DNA from: Lasiosphaeris hirsuta | Taxonomy: Eukaryota; Ascomycota; Sordariomycetes; Sordariales; Lasiosphaeriaceae | Assembly (NCBI GenBank): GCA_030549175.1 | Contig: JAUKUA010000001.1 | Span: 3,162,001-3,226,000, forward strand | Direction of reading: 5' to 3' | Length of the DNA: 64,000 nt | Shown here: positions 23,307 to 34,718 of the stretch, piece after piece | How positions within the stretch are numbered: the stretch's first letter is position 1 | How the letters are laid out: each line of letters begins with the position of its first letter | The notes under the pieces: model-generated | The model's database searches: none | What the model saw: the letters and a program-made list of their open reading frames with translations, nothing else | What the model was told of the DNA's origin: nothing | Translations under genes and position numbers: made by a program

Positions 23307-26300
23307 TCAAGAGTAGAAGCCATCACCCCCCATGCTGCTCCTACCATTAGACGTAGATGACGGACCCGGCGTGTGTTGACTCGACGAGCCCGCATCGCTA
23401 CTAGGAGTCGAGGGGTCAACCACCCTGTTTCGTATTGTGAGAATCCATTCGTGCTGCAGCAGCTCGACCGCAGTGGCTCGTTTCTTGGAATCGCGGACGA
23501 AGCAGCGCTTCAGGAAGTCGATGCCTTGTGTGCTGAGTTGTTCTGGCGAGGGAAGTTGGGGAGGGTTGCCTTGTGCGATGTTGTACATGATCGCCCATTC
23601 GTTATCGAGATTCGCCCAGGGCCGTCGACCAGTCGCCATCTCGAGGATCACACACCCGAGAGACCAGATGTCAACCGCTCCCAGATGGCCGGGATTTTCG
23701 CCCTTGATCACCTCTGGCGACATGTACATGGGAGTTCCGGTCATTGACTTGTTAGGTTTGGTACTAGTAAGATCCTGAACAAGGGTCCGTCCCTGGCGGG
23801 CAATGAGCTTAGCGGCGCCAAAGTCAACATATTTGATGATTCCGTTGTGATCGAGGAGGATATCTGGCGGGTTGGTTAGCGGAATCGAGGCAGCCTTGGA
23901 TCAGGGGTAACTTACTTTCAGGTTTGATATCGCGATGAGCAATTCTCAGCTCGTGAAGGTAGGCGAGACCCTCGAGAAGCTGCAGCGCATACACCATGAT
24001 AACCTGCTCGTCCTCAATACGGCCGTGCTCAAGCAAATTGGCCAATGAGCCGCCCGAGCAAAACTCCATAAACATGTAAACGCGGTCTCGATGAACCTCA
24101 ATTCCATAGTAGGAGACAACGTTGGGATGATCCACCGACTCGAGAACACGCATCTCGTCCCTGATCTGGCCGGCGATGTTGGGGATCAACTTCGGATCCT
24201 GCAGGCGAATCTCCTTCACGGCCATCAGCTGACCCGTGTCGAGATTCATAGCCGCATAGACATTGCCAAATGTACCGCCACCTACGAAGTGGCCTTGCTG
24301 CCATCTCATGGTGAAGTTGGTGGCTGTAGAAGAGAGCCAGGCGAGCGAGCGATCTACCTCGTTCGATGCCTCTAGCACCCTGCCCATTGCCGATCGCTCT
24401 AGGAGAATTTCCTTTCTGTAGTCATCAACCTTGGACAGCTGCTCAAGACGTTGATCCTGGACATATTTCATTGCGTCCTCGTCATCTTTGATCTGTCCCT
24501 TATTGAGCCGCTTCAGCTGGCTCATGAGGGCTTCCATCCGCTGCTTCTCCGCTTGGGCCGCAACGCTGGATCTAGCGCCCATGATATCGAAATGTGAAAT
24601 CAGGAGCGCCATGCACCCGGCAACTTTAGCCCGCAGCTTAGCGTACTCGTCGTCGCCCAAGGCAAGAATGTGTCTCCCCCGTGTCATGCCCATCGAGAAT
24701 TCAAGGGCTTGCACAGTCCAACGGAATGTCTTGCGGTCGGATGAAATGCAGTCGTCACAGATAAAGCCAACCCAGTCAAGGGCGAGCTTCGTCAGCTTGA
24801 GATTGTTCATCGATCTCCGATTGTTGTCCATGTATAACAGCGATCGCTGACCAAACTCGGTAGCAAAGATGAAGCATGTCTGAATTAGCTCCTGGCAGTT
24901 GAGCCCACGGGTTTGCCGCCGAATGGTTTCAACACTATCCATAAAGGCGTTTGACAGCTTGAACGCCACTTTTCGAATTTCCATGAGTCTGAAATTGACC
25001 TTTTGAAGGTTGGATCGTTGTTCGACGACAAGATCAATTGGGATATCGATAGTTTCGAGGAAGGCTTTCCTCGCACTGATCAGACGTGTTTGTGAGCCAC
25101 CAGCAATGAGCCGCATATGTCCCAACTTGATATCCAGCGGCTCATCTCGCACCATCAAATTGAGTTTTGCTCCGAACCAGTGAGGGGGGTTCTCGGCCTT
25201 GATGATGAGAAGGTAAGGATCTGAAGGATCCTCGACTCTCGCCTCATACGAAAAGGTCCCCATCAATTGCTGAATCTTGTCGTGCCGGTTATGCAGGCCA
25301 GGCGAGGCAACTATCACGACGCCGTGATGCTCAGGACTCCCAGTGATTACCTGGAAATGGTCTGTGTCTATCAGGCGATCGTAGAGATCCTGAAGCTTAT
25401 CAGGGCTGAAGGCAATGGTAAAGTCGCATGCGTTCTCATAGTTCTCGCCAAGCTGCCTCGAAAAGCGCTGCAACATCCTCTGACGAACTCGGACCGAGTC
25501 AAGTATCTGCTTGTATCGCTTCGTCATTTCCGACACACTCTCCTTGGGTCTCCTCTGCAGTTCTTTCTCAAAGGTTTGGCTCAGGCGATTCCAGGCCTTG
25601 TATGTGAGGGAGCTGAACTGCTCGGCAACTTCAATGTCGCCGTGTGTCAGATGACCGCCAATCTCGTTCCCAAATCCCCATTCCTGGAACAATAGCTCGG
25701 CCTCCTTGAACGTGTTCTTGTTGCCACTGAGTTTCCAGTTCAACATTTTGAAATAGTACTTCAATGCATCGAGAATAACACGGTCAAAGTCTTCGTCGAT
25801 GCAGGGGGGCAAGTCCCAGCGCTCCTCCGGCTGTGCGATCATCATGTATTCGGACTTGATTTTGATGGCCAGCTTGAGCAGAATCTGGAACTGGGAGATC
25901 ATCTGATCCTGCATCAAAGGGTTCTGTTGCGCCGAGTCTTTCATTTTCTTAGCGTATGCCAGTCTCACTTTGATGATTTCTTCGATGAGGCGGGATGGGA
26001 AGCTGATCAGGGTGAGCAATTCTTCAATATAGGGCGGAAGGTGGCGTTTCTGAAAGGCCTCGGCGTTTTGGATGAGAGTTTCCTTGGCTTTCGCGATGAC
26101 CATTGAGATGCCATCTAACATGCTCTTCTTTCGCAGGTTCTTTCCATCCTGGCCGGAATCTTCGTGCAGAGACTTAAGACCTTCTTCCTTCATAAGCCGG
26201 TCCAAGAAGGATGTTTCATCGCTGAGGCCATTCCCGCTGGGTGACTTCTCCTTGGAGCGCTGGAAGTCGAGAGCATCGTTTCCGACCCATTTCTTCAGAA

Positions 26301-27450
26301 TGGACAGCTCCGTGTTAATCATCTCATTCACGTTGTACCACGATATCACGGCGCTACACGTTTCTCGATAGGCAGCGTATGTGTTGGAGTTGAGTGCTGT
26401 AACAAGCGCCGCGCTGGACGGGTAGAGACTCTCAATCTTTTCGATTTTGGCGACCACATCGCGAACCTGACCGATAGGTGGCTTGCCGGCCTCGCTTTCG
26501 CCAGCAATGGAAAAGTTGATGATATCGTTGACGGAGCGCTCCATGGTCGCGCGGGAATCTTCAATCATTCTCCGCTGGACCGGGAGGTGTCTGCCGCAAA
26601 CTCGTGAGCGGACTCCGAGCCATAGCTCAGCCTTGTGGGCCGCCTTGCCGACGTCTTCGTCGGCGGACCCAATGAGACGTTTCTTCTCCTGGCGCACGAC
26701 ATCGCCGGTAAGAACGGCCTCGAGCATGCCGTGCCACTCTAGCCTCTCCCGGTTCTGCACGTCCTTCAAGTCATCCTCCGAGATTTGGCTTTCCTCGTTG
26801 TTGACGAACATGATGTGGGCGTCCTCGTAACTGTCGAATGGACCCTCAGAGGAGGGTGTCTCACCCTCGGAGTCGGAATCGTATTGTTCACCAGAGTAAT
26901 TTTCAAAATAGTCGTCCGAGTAGTCTTGTTGGCGTAGCCTCCTCACGTACTCTTTCTCCTGGGCTCGGAAGGTCGAAGTCCCGATCGGCCGTGGTCTCGA
27001 GCCGTCTCTAGCGTGGGGACCAGTGACGCCGATGAAGGCTGCGCCGGATTGTTGGGTTGGCCTGCGCTGTACATAGGGCTGGTAGGTGTTCGAAGGGGTC
27101 CTGGCGGGAGCCGTGGGGCGCTGTGGCCGCGAGGAAGAGCCATTGGTATATGATGGGGCATCGGGTACGCCACGCTGGCGACCGCTGGTGCCGTTGGAAG
27201 AGGGAGCGGCGCCTGCAGGCGGCAGTGTGGACTGAATGGTACTCTCGACATACCTGCTCAGCGGGCTGAGGCCGTCATCCTCTTCTGGAGAGAGAGCGTC
27301 GATGAGTGCCTCTCCAGAGGAGGCCGAGTCGCCGGAGTCGGTTGTGATTGCGGCCGGGCGGGGTCCGTTTTTGGCCTTCTCGAGTCGTATGGCCTGGTCT
27401 TCTTCTGCCTGTGTGAAGCGCACGACACGGGGCGAGGCCTCGCTCGCCAT
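23307..27450 (-). CDS. SSK2: HOG-pathway MAP kinase kinase kinase (Ssk2/OS-4 type)
   Basis: Two exons, complement(join(23307..23863,23916..27450)), 1363 residues, close to the length of filamentous-fungal OS-4 proteins. The 52-bp intron (GTAAGT donor, GCTAAC branch, CCAG acceptor) falls inside the catalytic-loop motif, so HRDIKPEN is formed only after splicing. The long N terminus contains acidic low-complexity sequence and the conserved Ssk2-family regulatory region. The C-terminal kinase domain (about residues 1050-1320) has the Gly-rich loop GGGTFGNVY, the ATP-binding Lys in AVKEI, HRD, DFG and the activation segment MTGTPMYMSPEV. The family phosphorylates the MAPKK Pbs2 after activation by the response regulator Ssk1, in osmotic, oxidative and fungicide (phenylpyrrole) responses. 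All catalytic residues are present. Confidence 0.93.
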
Positions 27451-28861
27451 GCTGCCGCAATCCGGCCCTTCTGGCCCGGTCGTTAATGCAAATTCGACGA
27501 AGCGGCTGGCAACGTGCGCTGCGCTGTGCTGTGATGCGATGCGGCGCGGTGCGGCGCGGCGCGGTGCGAATCGCCGACGGGATCGTGGTTCGTGGCGGTC
27601 GTGGGCTGCAGCTGGATCATCCGCTGCTTGGGCAAGTCAAGCTGTGACGACAGCAGGTCGGCGTTTCCATCGGGCGCCACTAGCGATGGGGAATAGAGAA
27701 ACACCGATAGTCAATTGACCCCAACTTCATCAGTCGTCAGCTCTGCCAGCAGTCGGATAAGGCGCCGCTGGGGATTTGCGAGATGTTGGAGGGACAGACG
27801 TCAGCGGCAATGAGGGCGTTCGTTCGGCAGAAGCAGCTACCTCAACTAGCGTGCAGCACCCAGTGACGAGAAGAGCTTGATGCATCGGGATTCTGGGCAC
27901 TACAGTCCGGCGATTGGCTATGCCCTTTTTTCGAGTGCGGGCGGGGACAGGTAGCGACGCTACCAACCTGGCTTCACTTTTTTACCTTCCCAATCACCGC
28001 AAAGCCCATTGCCGATAGGAGCTCGACATGCGATGCCTGGCAACTCCTAGGACCTGGTCAATGTGCAAGCAGAACCAATGCCCATTCCATCAACCGTAAT
28101 TATGGCGTGTCTAAATCTATCACTCAGTGAATTGAATTGTTGTTACCTTGGCAGGACTTGACAGCAATAACGTGTGCGACATCACAAGCTGGTACTACTA
28201 CCAGTTGATAGGAACGGGCCAGACACTTTAGAGGCGGACAAGACTTGTATGCTCAATCTCAGTCCGCTGCGAGGATCGAGAACACGCCAAAGCGATCGGA
28301 CACCGAGCCCACCATCGAGACTCAAGTTGCCAAGAAGCGACCTGGCTAGGCCTCATATACGAGTAGAGTCCTACTCACCAATTGAAGGCTCCATCATGTT
28401 TCATGATTGATAGTCCGAGACCAAGTCGCCATCAAGAGGAGAGCGCCGCTTGTGAATCGAAAACCAGCCATGAAAGACTCCAGTGGCGCATGTCCGTGGT
28501 GTGGGCCAGGGAAACCCGCAAGATAGTTGTAGTGCTGTGTAGTGGAGGCGTTGTGGGGGTGGCGCTCGATCCATGGTCCAAGCGTCAATGCAGCGACGCC
28601 AACAAAGGATTTACGCGTCGAGAAAGCGAGTGCCTTTTGACGCGTAACGCCAGAGCAGGACAGGCATAGACTGAATTTGGATTTGGGGAACCACCCGGCG
28701 TAAACCGACCTGCAACTCGCTAACTATTGTGTCGGGCAATCCAGTCCATTCAGCAGCAAACTAACATTCCTCAAGAGTCATGGGAGTGTCACCAGCGCGA
28801 GCTGCTTCATTGCCTCTTTTTCGCCCGCACCATTAATGGCCAACAATTATTGTATATCGAT
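27451..28861. promoter_or_regulatory. Divergent promoter region SSK2/SLD3
   Basis: About 1.4 kb between two opposed start codons. A GC-rich GCGGCGCGGTGCGGCGCGG tract lies at ~27541-27567 near the SSK2 start. No gene was recognised. Confidence 0.5.
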
Positions 28862-31800
28862 ATGTCCCTTGCTGTCAGGCCGAGTTCTGGCGTGCCGCGT
28901 CCGCCCTCAGCCGGCAGCTTCGTCGCCAGTGTGGCTGGCAGCGTCGGTATCCTGTCGCCTGCCCGTCCCAACTCGCTGAACCAGACCACCGGGGATACCG
29001 CCGACTCGCCCAGCTCCAGAAAGCGCAAGAGAGATACACCCCAAGCCCTCACTACCGACCATCTCCTGAAGGCGCCAGTAGTCCTCAAGGTGTGCCTCCA
29101 GCGCATGCAACTCACCTTGGATGGCCCGAGACGCTAACCTGTGCCCAGCCGTATCCCGCCAAATTGACCTCGAGACCGCACATACTGTATTCTTTGATGC
29201 TTCTGCCACGAGAAAACCTACCGCTTTCCACACTCGATCTCAGTCAACCGCACGGTGGTCTCCCTGCCAGCCGCTTCTTCGAATCCCATATCAAAATTCT
29301 AGAGCTGGAGGGTCGCCTGGGATCTAATGTTCTTCTTGCCCGCTCTGAGACCAGCCGCGCCGTATACGCCGTCGAACGGGAGGGAAATGGACTGTATGTG
29401 GTGTGCAAGCTTGGCGCTTGGGCCAATGTAGAGAAACTCGGTCAAGGAGCTACTGTCCTATGCACTCAACGCATGAGGAATTGCAACCCGGCCGTTGGAG
29501 GCAGCTCTGCTGTTCCAGCATTGATTACTCCACAAATGCACAAAGACAACAAGAGAAAGAGGTTAGCCATTGAGGAGATACAGTCCATGGTCCGGAGGCG
29601 CTCGGTTGCTGGAAATGCGTCGCAAAGTCGACCATCGACGTCCATGGGAACTCTGCCAGTTTCTGAAATGTCTGCTGGCCCGAATCTAGCATCAGCGGTC
29701 GAACAAGTTGGCGCTCTCGTTGCCAGTCCGCTTTTGGTATCAACCAGACTGAAGTCCGTGGCTAACCCTCCCCTCCACGTCGATGAGTTACTGGCACAGC
29801 CGACTGCAGATGATATCTTTCAGAGCGTCAGAGCACAGTACTTGGAAGCTTTGTATCATTCTATGGTAGGCCGAACGCTTATGCTTATTCGCCTGTACAT
29901 GCTGATTGTTATAGGGGTCGCTAGCCTATTTTGCGAAAGGACCGCTGTCCAAAGCTCGGGCGGCTTTCCATTTAGACTGCGACTTCAACCTCGACATGAA
30001 CGACTTGATAGACTTTCTAAAAAGTCTCGTCATGACTACGGTTCTAATCGACAAAAAGTACAGAGAAACCGTACCTGACATACTAGGGAGAATGACAACG
30101 CTGCTCGAGGACTCTGATAACGGCGCGTCTAAATCCAAAAAAAGAAAACCCAAGAAGCCAAAGTTGAGTAAAGACGGGCTGTATCCATCTGAGGATGAGC
30201 ATATCAAGAAATGGTGGAGAACAAACAAGCCTGCCGCCGTGGGTGACGGGGAAAAGACCATTACATCAACCGAAACCAAATATCACGTGTCCTGTCTGCG
30301 AAGGAGGGAAACCCAACTGCAGATGATTCTAATACTCGAGATTCTAGCCCTGGAACCCCTGAGGCGACTGATAGAAGCCTGCGAAGAGAGTCAGTTGCCC
30401 GGGGCCGACTCTCAGCCCGTGGCCCGAGAGGCCAGTCAAGAGGCGATGGCGAAGAAGCGGAACAAGAACAATCTGCCCGTGCTTCTCGATGTGCACGCTG
30501 ACCGCCTTTGCATTTGGCAAACAACAATGTCTGATGAAATTAAATCATTAGCCGAGTCGCAAGTTCTCCCTGATGGGCAACATGCAGAGAAACCAGAAAG
30601 AGCCAACTCGGACCCCCTAAGGGACTTTTGCGTCGACATCATTGTGCCATTGTAAGTGTTTGCGAAAGCCCAATGGTCTTGTGCATTGGCTTACTGCTAC
30701 CGATAGCTTTTCCGCCAGGTTACCAGAAATATGCGATTCCATCAACCGCAAACTGGGTGGTCCTATCGTCCAGTCGCCGCCAAAAGAGAAAAATGCAAAG
30801 CCTGCCGTGATACCCAGGGCCAGACCCGGTGCTCCTGCAAAACGACCAACGGCGCTGAGGAAGGACAAGGAGAAAACGTTGGAGCGTGTACTCTCCAACG
30901 AAAGAATGAGGCGCAGCGTGTCACGGAGACCCTCGGGGGCATTAGCTCTCATGCGGTCGGCAAGTGTCACAGCCATTCCGGGTTTGAAGAGGGAAGGAAG
31001 CGAACCACTGCTAGCCATGATTCCCAGAGGGGAGATGAACTCACTCAAAGAGAAGCCCAAGCCCACCAACCTCTTCTCACGAAGTACAAGCTCCATCTTT
31101 ATGGAAGATGCAAAGGCGAAAAAGAAAGCACAAGTCGACGCAGAACTTAAGGATGCCATTTCAGCGCTTAAGAAGCCAAACCGGGCCCTTGCTGTCAAGG
31201 AGATAGTTGATGAAGCCGAGAGGCGGAAATCCACCGGGGTGACCCAACCCAAAAGTATGTCACCGCATTCTCTCAGCAACAATCTAACAGCAATAACTAA
31301 TCATCTTCTACAGAGTTGAAAAGATCCGGTCGTGTCTCTGCCGTACAAGTCAAGGCGACACCGGCGAACAACAGGTTCAAGGATGTACTTGCGATCGGCT
31401 TGGACTCGGCGCAAACCAGTCGAACTCCCAATGGTCTGCTAAACTATGTACCTTCAAGCTCGTCCGTTGTCCCTGCATCTACCGCGCCTCGCAAATTTAT
31501 AAACCTCGTCAACACTTCTACCGCGACCGCAAATAATGTACAGGCCACTCCGGCGCGGACGACACGCCTGGCCACGACCGTGCCCAGAGAATTAGACGGG
31601 GGCCCTTCGTCCTCGCCTATCATGGCTAGGAAGGCGGCCCCTGGGCCCAGTACTGTCCCGGCGAGTCGGTTTGGCACTAAACATAGCACTGCAGATTTGC
31701 CGTCCTCTCCGGGGCTAGCCGGCCTCTTCGAGACACCCGTTAACGTTCGGTCGGCCAAGGACAATCTTACCATAAATGACACACCCATCAAGTCACGACT

Positions 31801-31939
31801 TCCAGCCAGCGGAGGTAGGCCGACGAGACACGTGGAGATGTTGGGCAGTGACGAGATCAGGATGGAGTCAAGGGATTTGAATATATATCAGCGATTGGGC
31901 TGGGGCACGGAGCTTGACGAATTTGATGACACAGCATGA
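28862..31939 (+). CDS. SLD3: DNA replication regulator SLD3 (Treslin/TICRR counterpart)
   Basis: Five exons, join(28862..29089,29149..29865,29915..30651,30707..31254,31314..31939), 951 residues; all junctions keep frame with standard splice signals. The central Sld3 domain is recognised by KWWRTNKP followed by the CLRRRETQLQMILILEILAL helix, the most conserved part of the family and the Cdc45-binding region. The flanks are disordered and basic, with multiple S/T-P sites, including SPIM, SSPGL, TPVN and TPIK in the last 200 residues, as expected for CDK-dependent binding to Dpb11. The protein recruits Cdc45 to loaded Mcm2-7 at origins. ATG 28862 is chosen because the upstream in-frame extension to 28727 has no family likeness. 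The gene converges on TRS65. Confidence 0.9.
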
Positions 31940-32308
31940 CATTCTGAGCTTGCATTTATATGATGTTATGGGACTATATAATATATGATTGATCGCATGG
32001 GGGTTATGGGCGCTTGGGATGGGGCTTTGAAAGGGTAGTGTGATGCTACAGGGGTAGAATACCTTAACTACAGTGTTGCTGGTAGTATCATTTCCATATC
32101 GGCATATAAAATTTGCCAATGAAAGAGTGCACCGAAAATAGGCTGGCCTGATAGCAGCACTACTACACATGAAAAAGGCATGCAACCTAGTTTATAAATA
32201 TCAAGCGGCACGATATCTAGAGTGCGCATTTGTGTATTTGCGGGCTTCCAGCAGCATATACTACTCATAAGCAGGCAGACCGTCTCTTCTCGATATCACT
32301 TTCCACCA
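31940..32308. other. Convergent 3' intergenic region SLD3/TRS65
   Basis: About 370 bp, AT-rich, with several TATATA/AATAT stretches fitting two 3' UTRs. No other feature was seen. Confidence 0.6.
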
Positions 32309-34244
32309 CTAGGATTCCGAGACCGCAATCTGGTCGCTGCGGGCGTATACTACAACCGTCGGTAGCTCTCTGATATCAACATGCTCCTGAGTTCCTAAGT
32401 CAATAACCCTGACTGCCTCGATGTCGACAACACCTGCCCGCAGTGCTAGGAACCGCAGCTCTACAACGGCACAAGCGTTTGGCGCCAGCGGCCCAACCCG
32501 CACATCGGCGGATAGACAGACGACCTCGGTGCTATCAACCACACTGCTGCGCTGCATCGCGTGGACAATATTCTCATCCAGCACGGCATCTGCAATCAGG
32601 TGGTCCCGCTTAGAACCGGACCCACCAGAGGACGGCGGCCTAGCCACGCGAAGTTCGTTGCGCCGCCGCTTAGGTATGGCTAGCAGCGCGAGCTTCCGTG
32701 CCGACGCAGCGGCTATGGCGCCAGCGCCGGCTACCGCAGTGGAGCTACTTCCGGACCCCTCCTGTTTGCTGCGATTCACCACGAATACGGACCAGGAGAA
32801 CTCCTCACCGGTGTAGACGGGCTGGCCCGGTCCCGAAAAAGTCATGGTGATACCAAAATCCGGGATTACCGTCTCTAAGGGGTTGGCCGTGGCGGCCTCT
32901 AAAGATGGCAGAGCATCTGGTCGACTGACGGAGGGAGATACAAGGGATTGCGCTTCGCCGCCGCCTCCGATAGAAAGCTGACTTGGGCGGTGCGAGCGTT
33001 GAATCGGCTGCGTCATGGGCTGCCCAAACCCCGGGTTCACGGGTAGGGTGAAGTCGACGTTTTGACTCCATACCATAGTCAAGCGTGGGACGCAAGAATT
33101 TAGCCCTTCGGGGCGCACAAGAACCGCCATCTCGATCTTGATATCAAGATCACGGGCTGGGTTCTTGCTGACGATGTCAAGCTGTTGCGGAGCCAGCCTG
33201 TAAAGCAATGTGAGATGATCATGTGCGACACACCTGAGCGGGAGACCCATGCCGTCCTCAGCGTTCATATCCTCAACAGTGCTGTTCCTAGCGGCCAACG
33301 TAGCCTTATCAAGAACCACCTCGCATTCGAAGAGAGGAGTAAAGTCAATTTCCAGCAGAGCGATCAACGCTGGGCTCGGTGGAGTGGTGTTGGGCCGCGC
33401 AAATCGAACACGTGTGTGTACAACTAGGCAGACCTTCAGCCGGAGGTTCCGCGTCCCCTTGATTCGGGGGTGTGCATCTTTCGACTTTGTCACGGGCGCC
33501 ACACGGGAGACTCTGAGAGCGGAGAGTTGTGGTTTGATACCCCCCAGCATTGAATCCGTCGCAAACGCTTCCAGCACGTTCATTCCAGACGGTGTGCTGC
33601 TCTGCATATAACCGTTAGGAAGCCCGCCGGAGCGATCCGAGTCCGAGGGTTTCAAACTTGCGCTTGCCGAAAACACAATCGATGGTCCTTGCAACCTAAT
33701 TCTTGGTCGGGGTAGAAAAACTGGGAGTTTCCATATAGCGTAGGTGTGTTGCTCCCTTTCACCCTCCTCCCCCGTCCCCTCCTGGTCCGTAGGGCCATCT
33801 ACAACGACAAAGGCGTCCTCCGTGTTTTCAACCACACCAGTGTAGATAGGTTCGGATGCCGGAGGGCCTTCTCGATCCGCCGCATGTGTGTTGACGACTT
33901 GCGCGTCGACGGTGACGGCGAGGCGGCGCAAATATGGGCTCAATGCCTGCTTGTCGGCGCATGGCGTCCTAAGTACGAGGTATACATCGACAGTCTCGTC
34001 TGCGGTAGGCGGATAAGCATGGTGAGAAGAGCGGGCAAGAGTAGTCTGCGAACCTCATACCGAAAAACAGCAAGTCCCGTTGCTCTACACTGGCCAACCT
34101 GTCTTGGCACGAGACACCCCCATCACGCTGGAATGCTTCCTCAAGAGTGAGGTCAGTTGCGAAGGGGACAAAATATGATAAATAGGAGTGCTCGAGAAAA
34201 GAGGCGCCCGAATTGTGGGCGTTGCCTCGATCGGGAACTGCCAT
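32309..34244 (-). CDS. TRS65: TRAPPII tethering-complex subunit TRS65
   Basis: Two exons, complement(join(32309..33999,34061..34244)), 624 residues. The 61-bp intron (GTATGA donor, CCGCAG acceptor) joins EQRDLLFF to DETVDVYLVLRTP, the hallmark N-terminal segment. Other family signatures are GEEFSWSVFVVNRS in an immunoglobulin-like C-terminal part and the closing VDIEAVRVIDLGTQEHVDIRELPTVVV region. The protein is rich in beta strands with several Ser/Gly-rich loops and lacks transmembrane segments. In yeast, Trs65 belongs to TRAPPII, which acts on Ypt31/32-type Rabs at the late Golgi. The filamentous-fungal protein is identified by domain only. The start at 34244 gives a short leader before the conserved FLEHSYLSYFVP segment. 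Confidence 0.87.
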
Positions 34245-34718
34245 TGGCGCTTTCAGGGGGTTCTGCTCAGTCGCTCAAGGCGCTTCCACCTCATTGTTGC
34301 AGAAGGAGCTCTGGAGACACGATAGCTGTCAAATACACGGCTGTAAGGAGGGGTGTAGGCTGAAGGCTCGGAAAATCTAGTCGAGACTCTGAAGCAGACC
34401 AAGCGGCATCCCACGAGGCAAACTGCTATTGAGATGTTGAATCGTCAGCCTATGGTTGGTGTCAGGTCCTGGGTTGTCAGCGTAAACGATGCTTGGTGTT
34501 TTGGCGTGCCGAGCAAAAGCCGTGGCCCGTGCGTCCCTGCGTTCAGCCTCTTTCTCGCTGGCTGGGCCTTCAATTTTCTTCAACGTTGCGAACGAACGAC
34601 GCGTCCTCCACATCCTCGTTGACTCCCAACCGATCGTGCAACACCATCTAGGACCACATCTACTAGATCAACAGGAATAGCACCCATCCGTGGTATTTCC
34701 GCTACAGGACCGATTCCG
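34245..34718. promoter_or_regulatory. Compact bidirectional promoter TRS65/PRP40
   Basis: Only 474 bp separate the two opposed start codons, so both genes must be driven from this stretch. No TATA box is obvious. Confidence 0.6.
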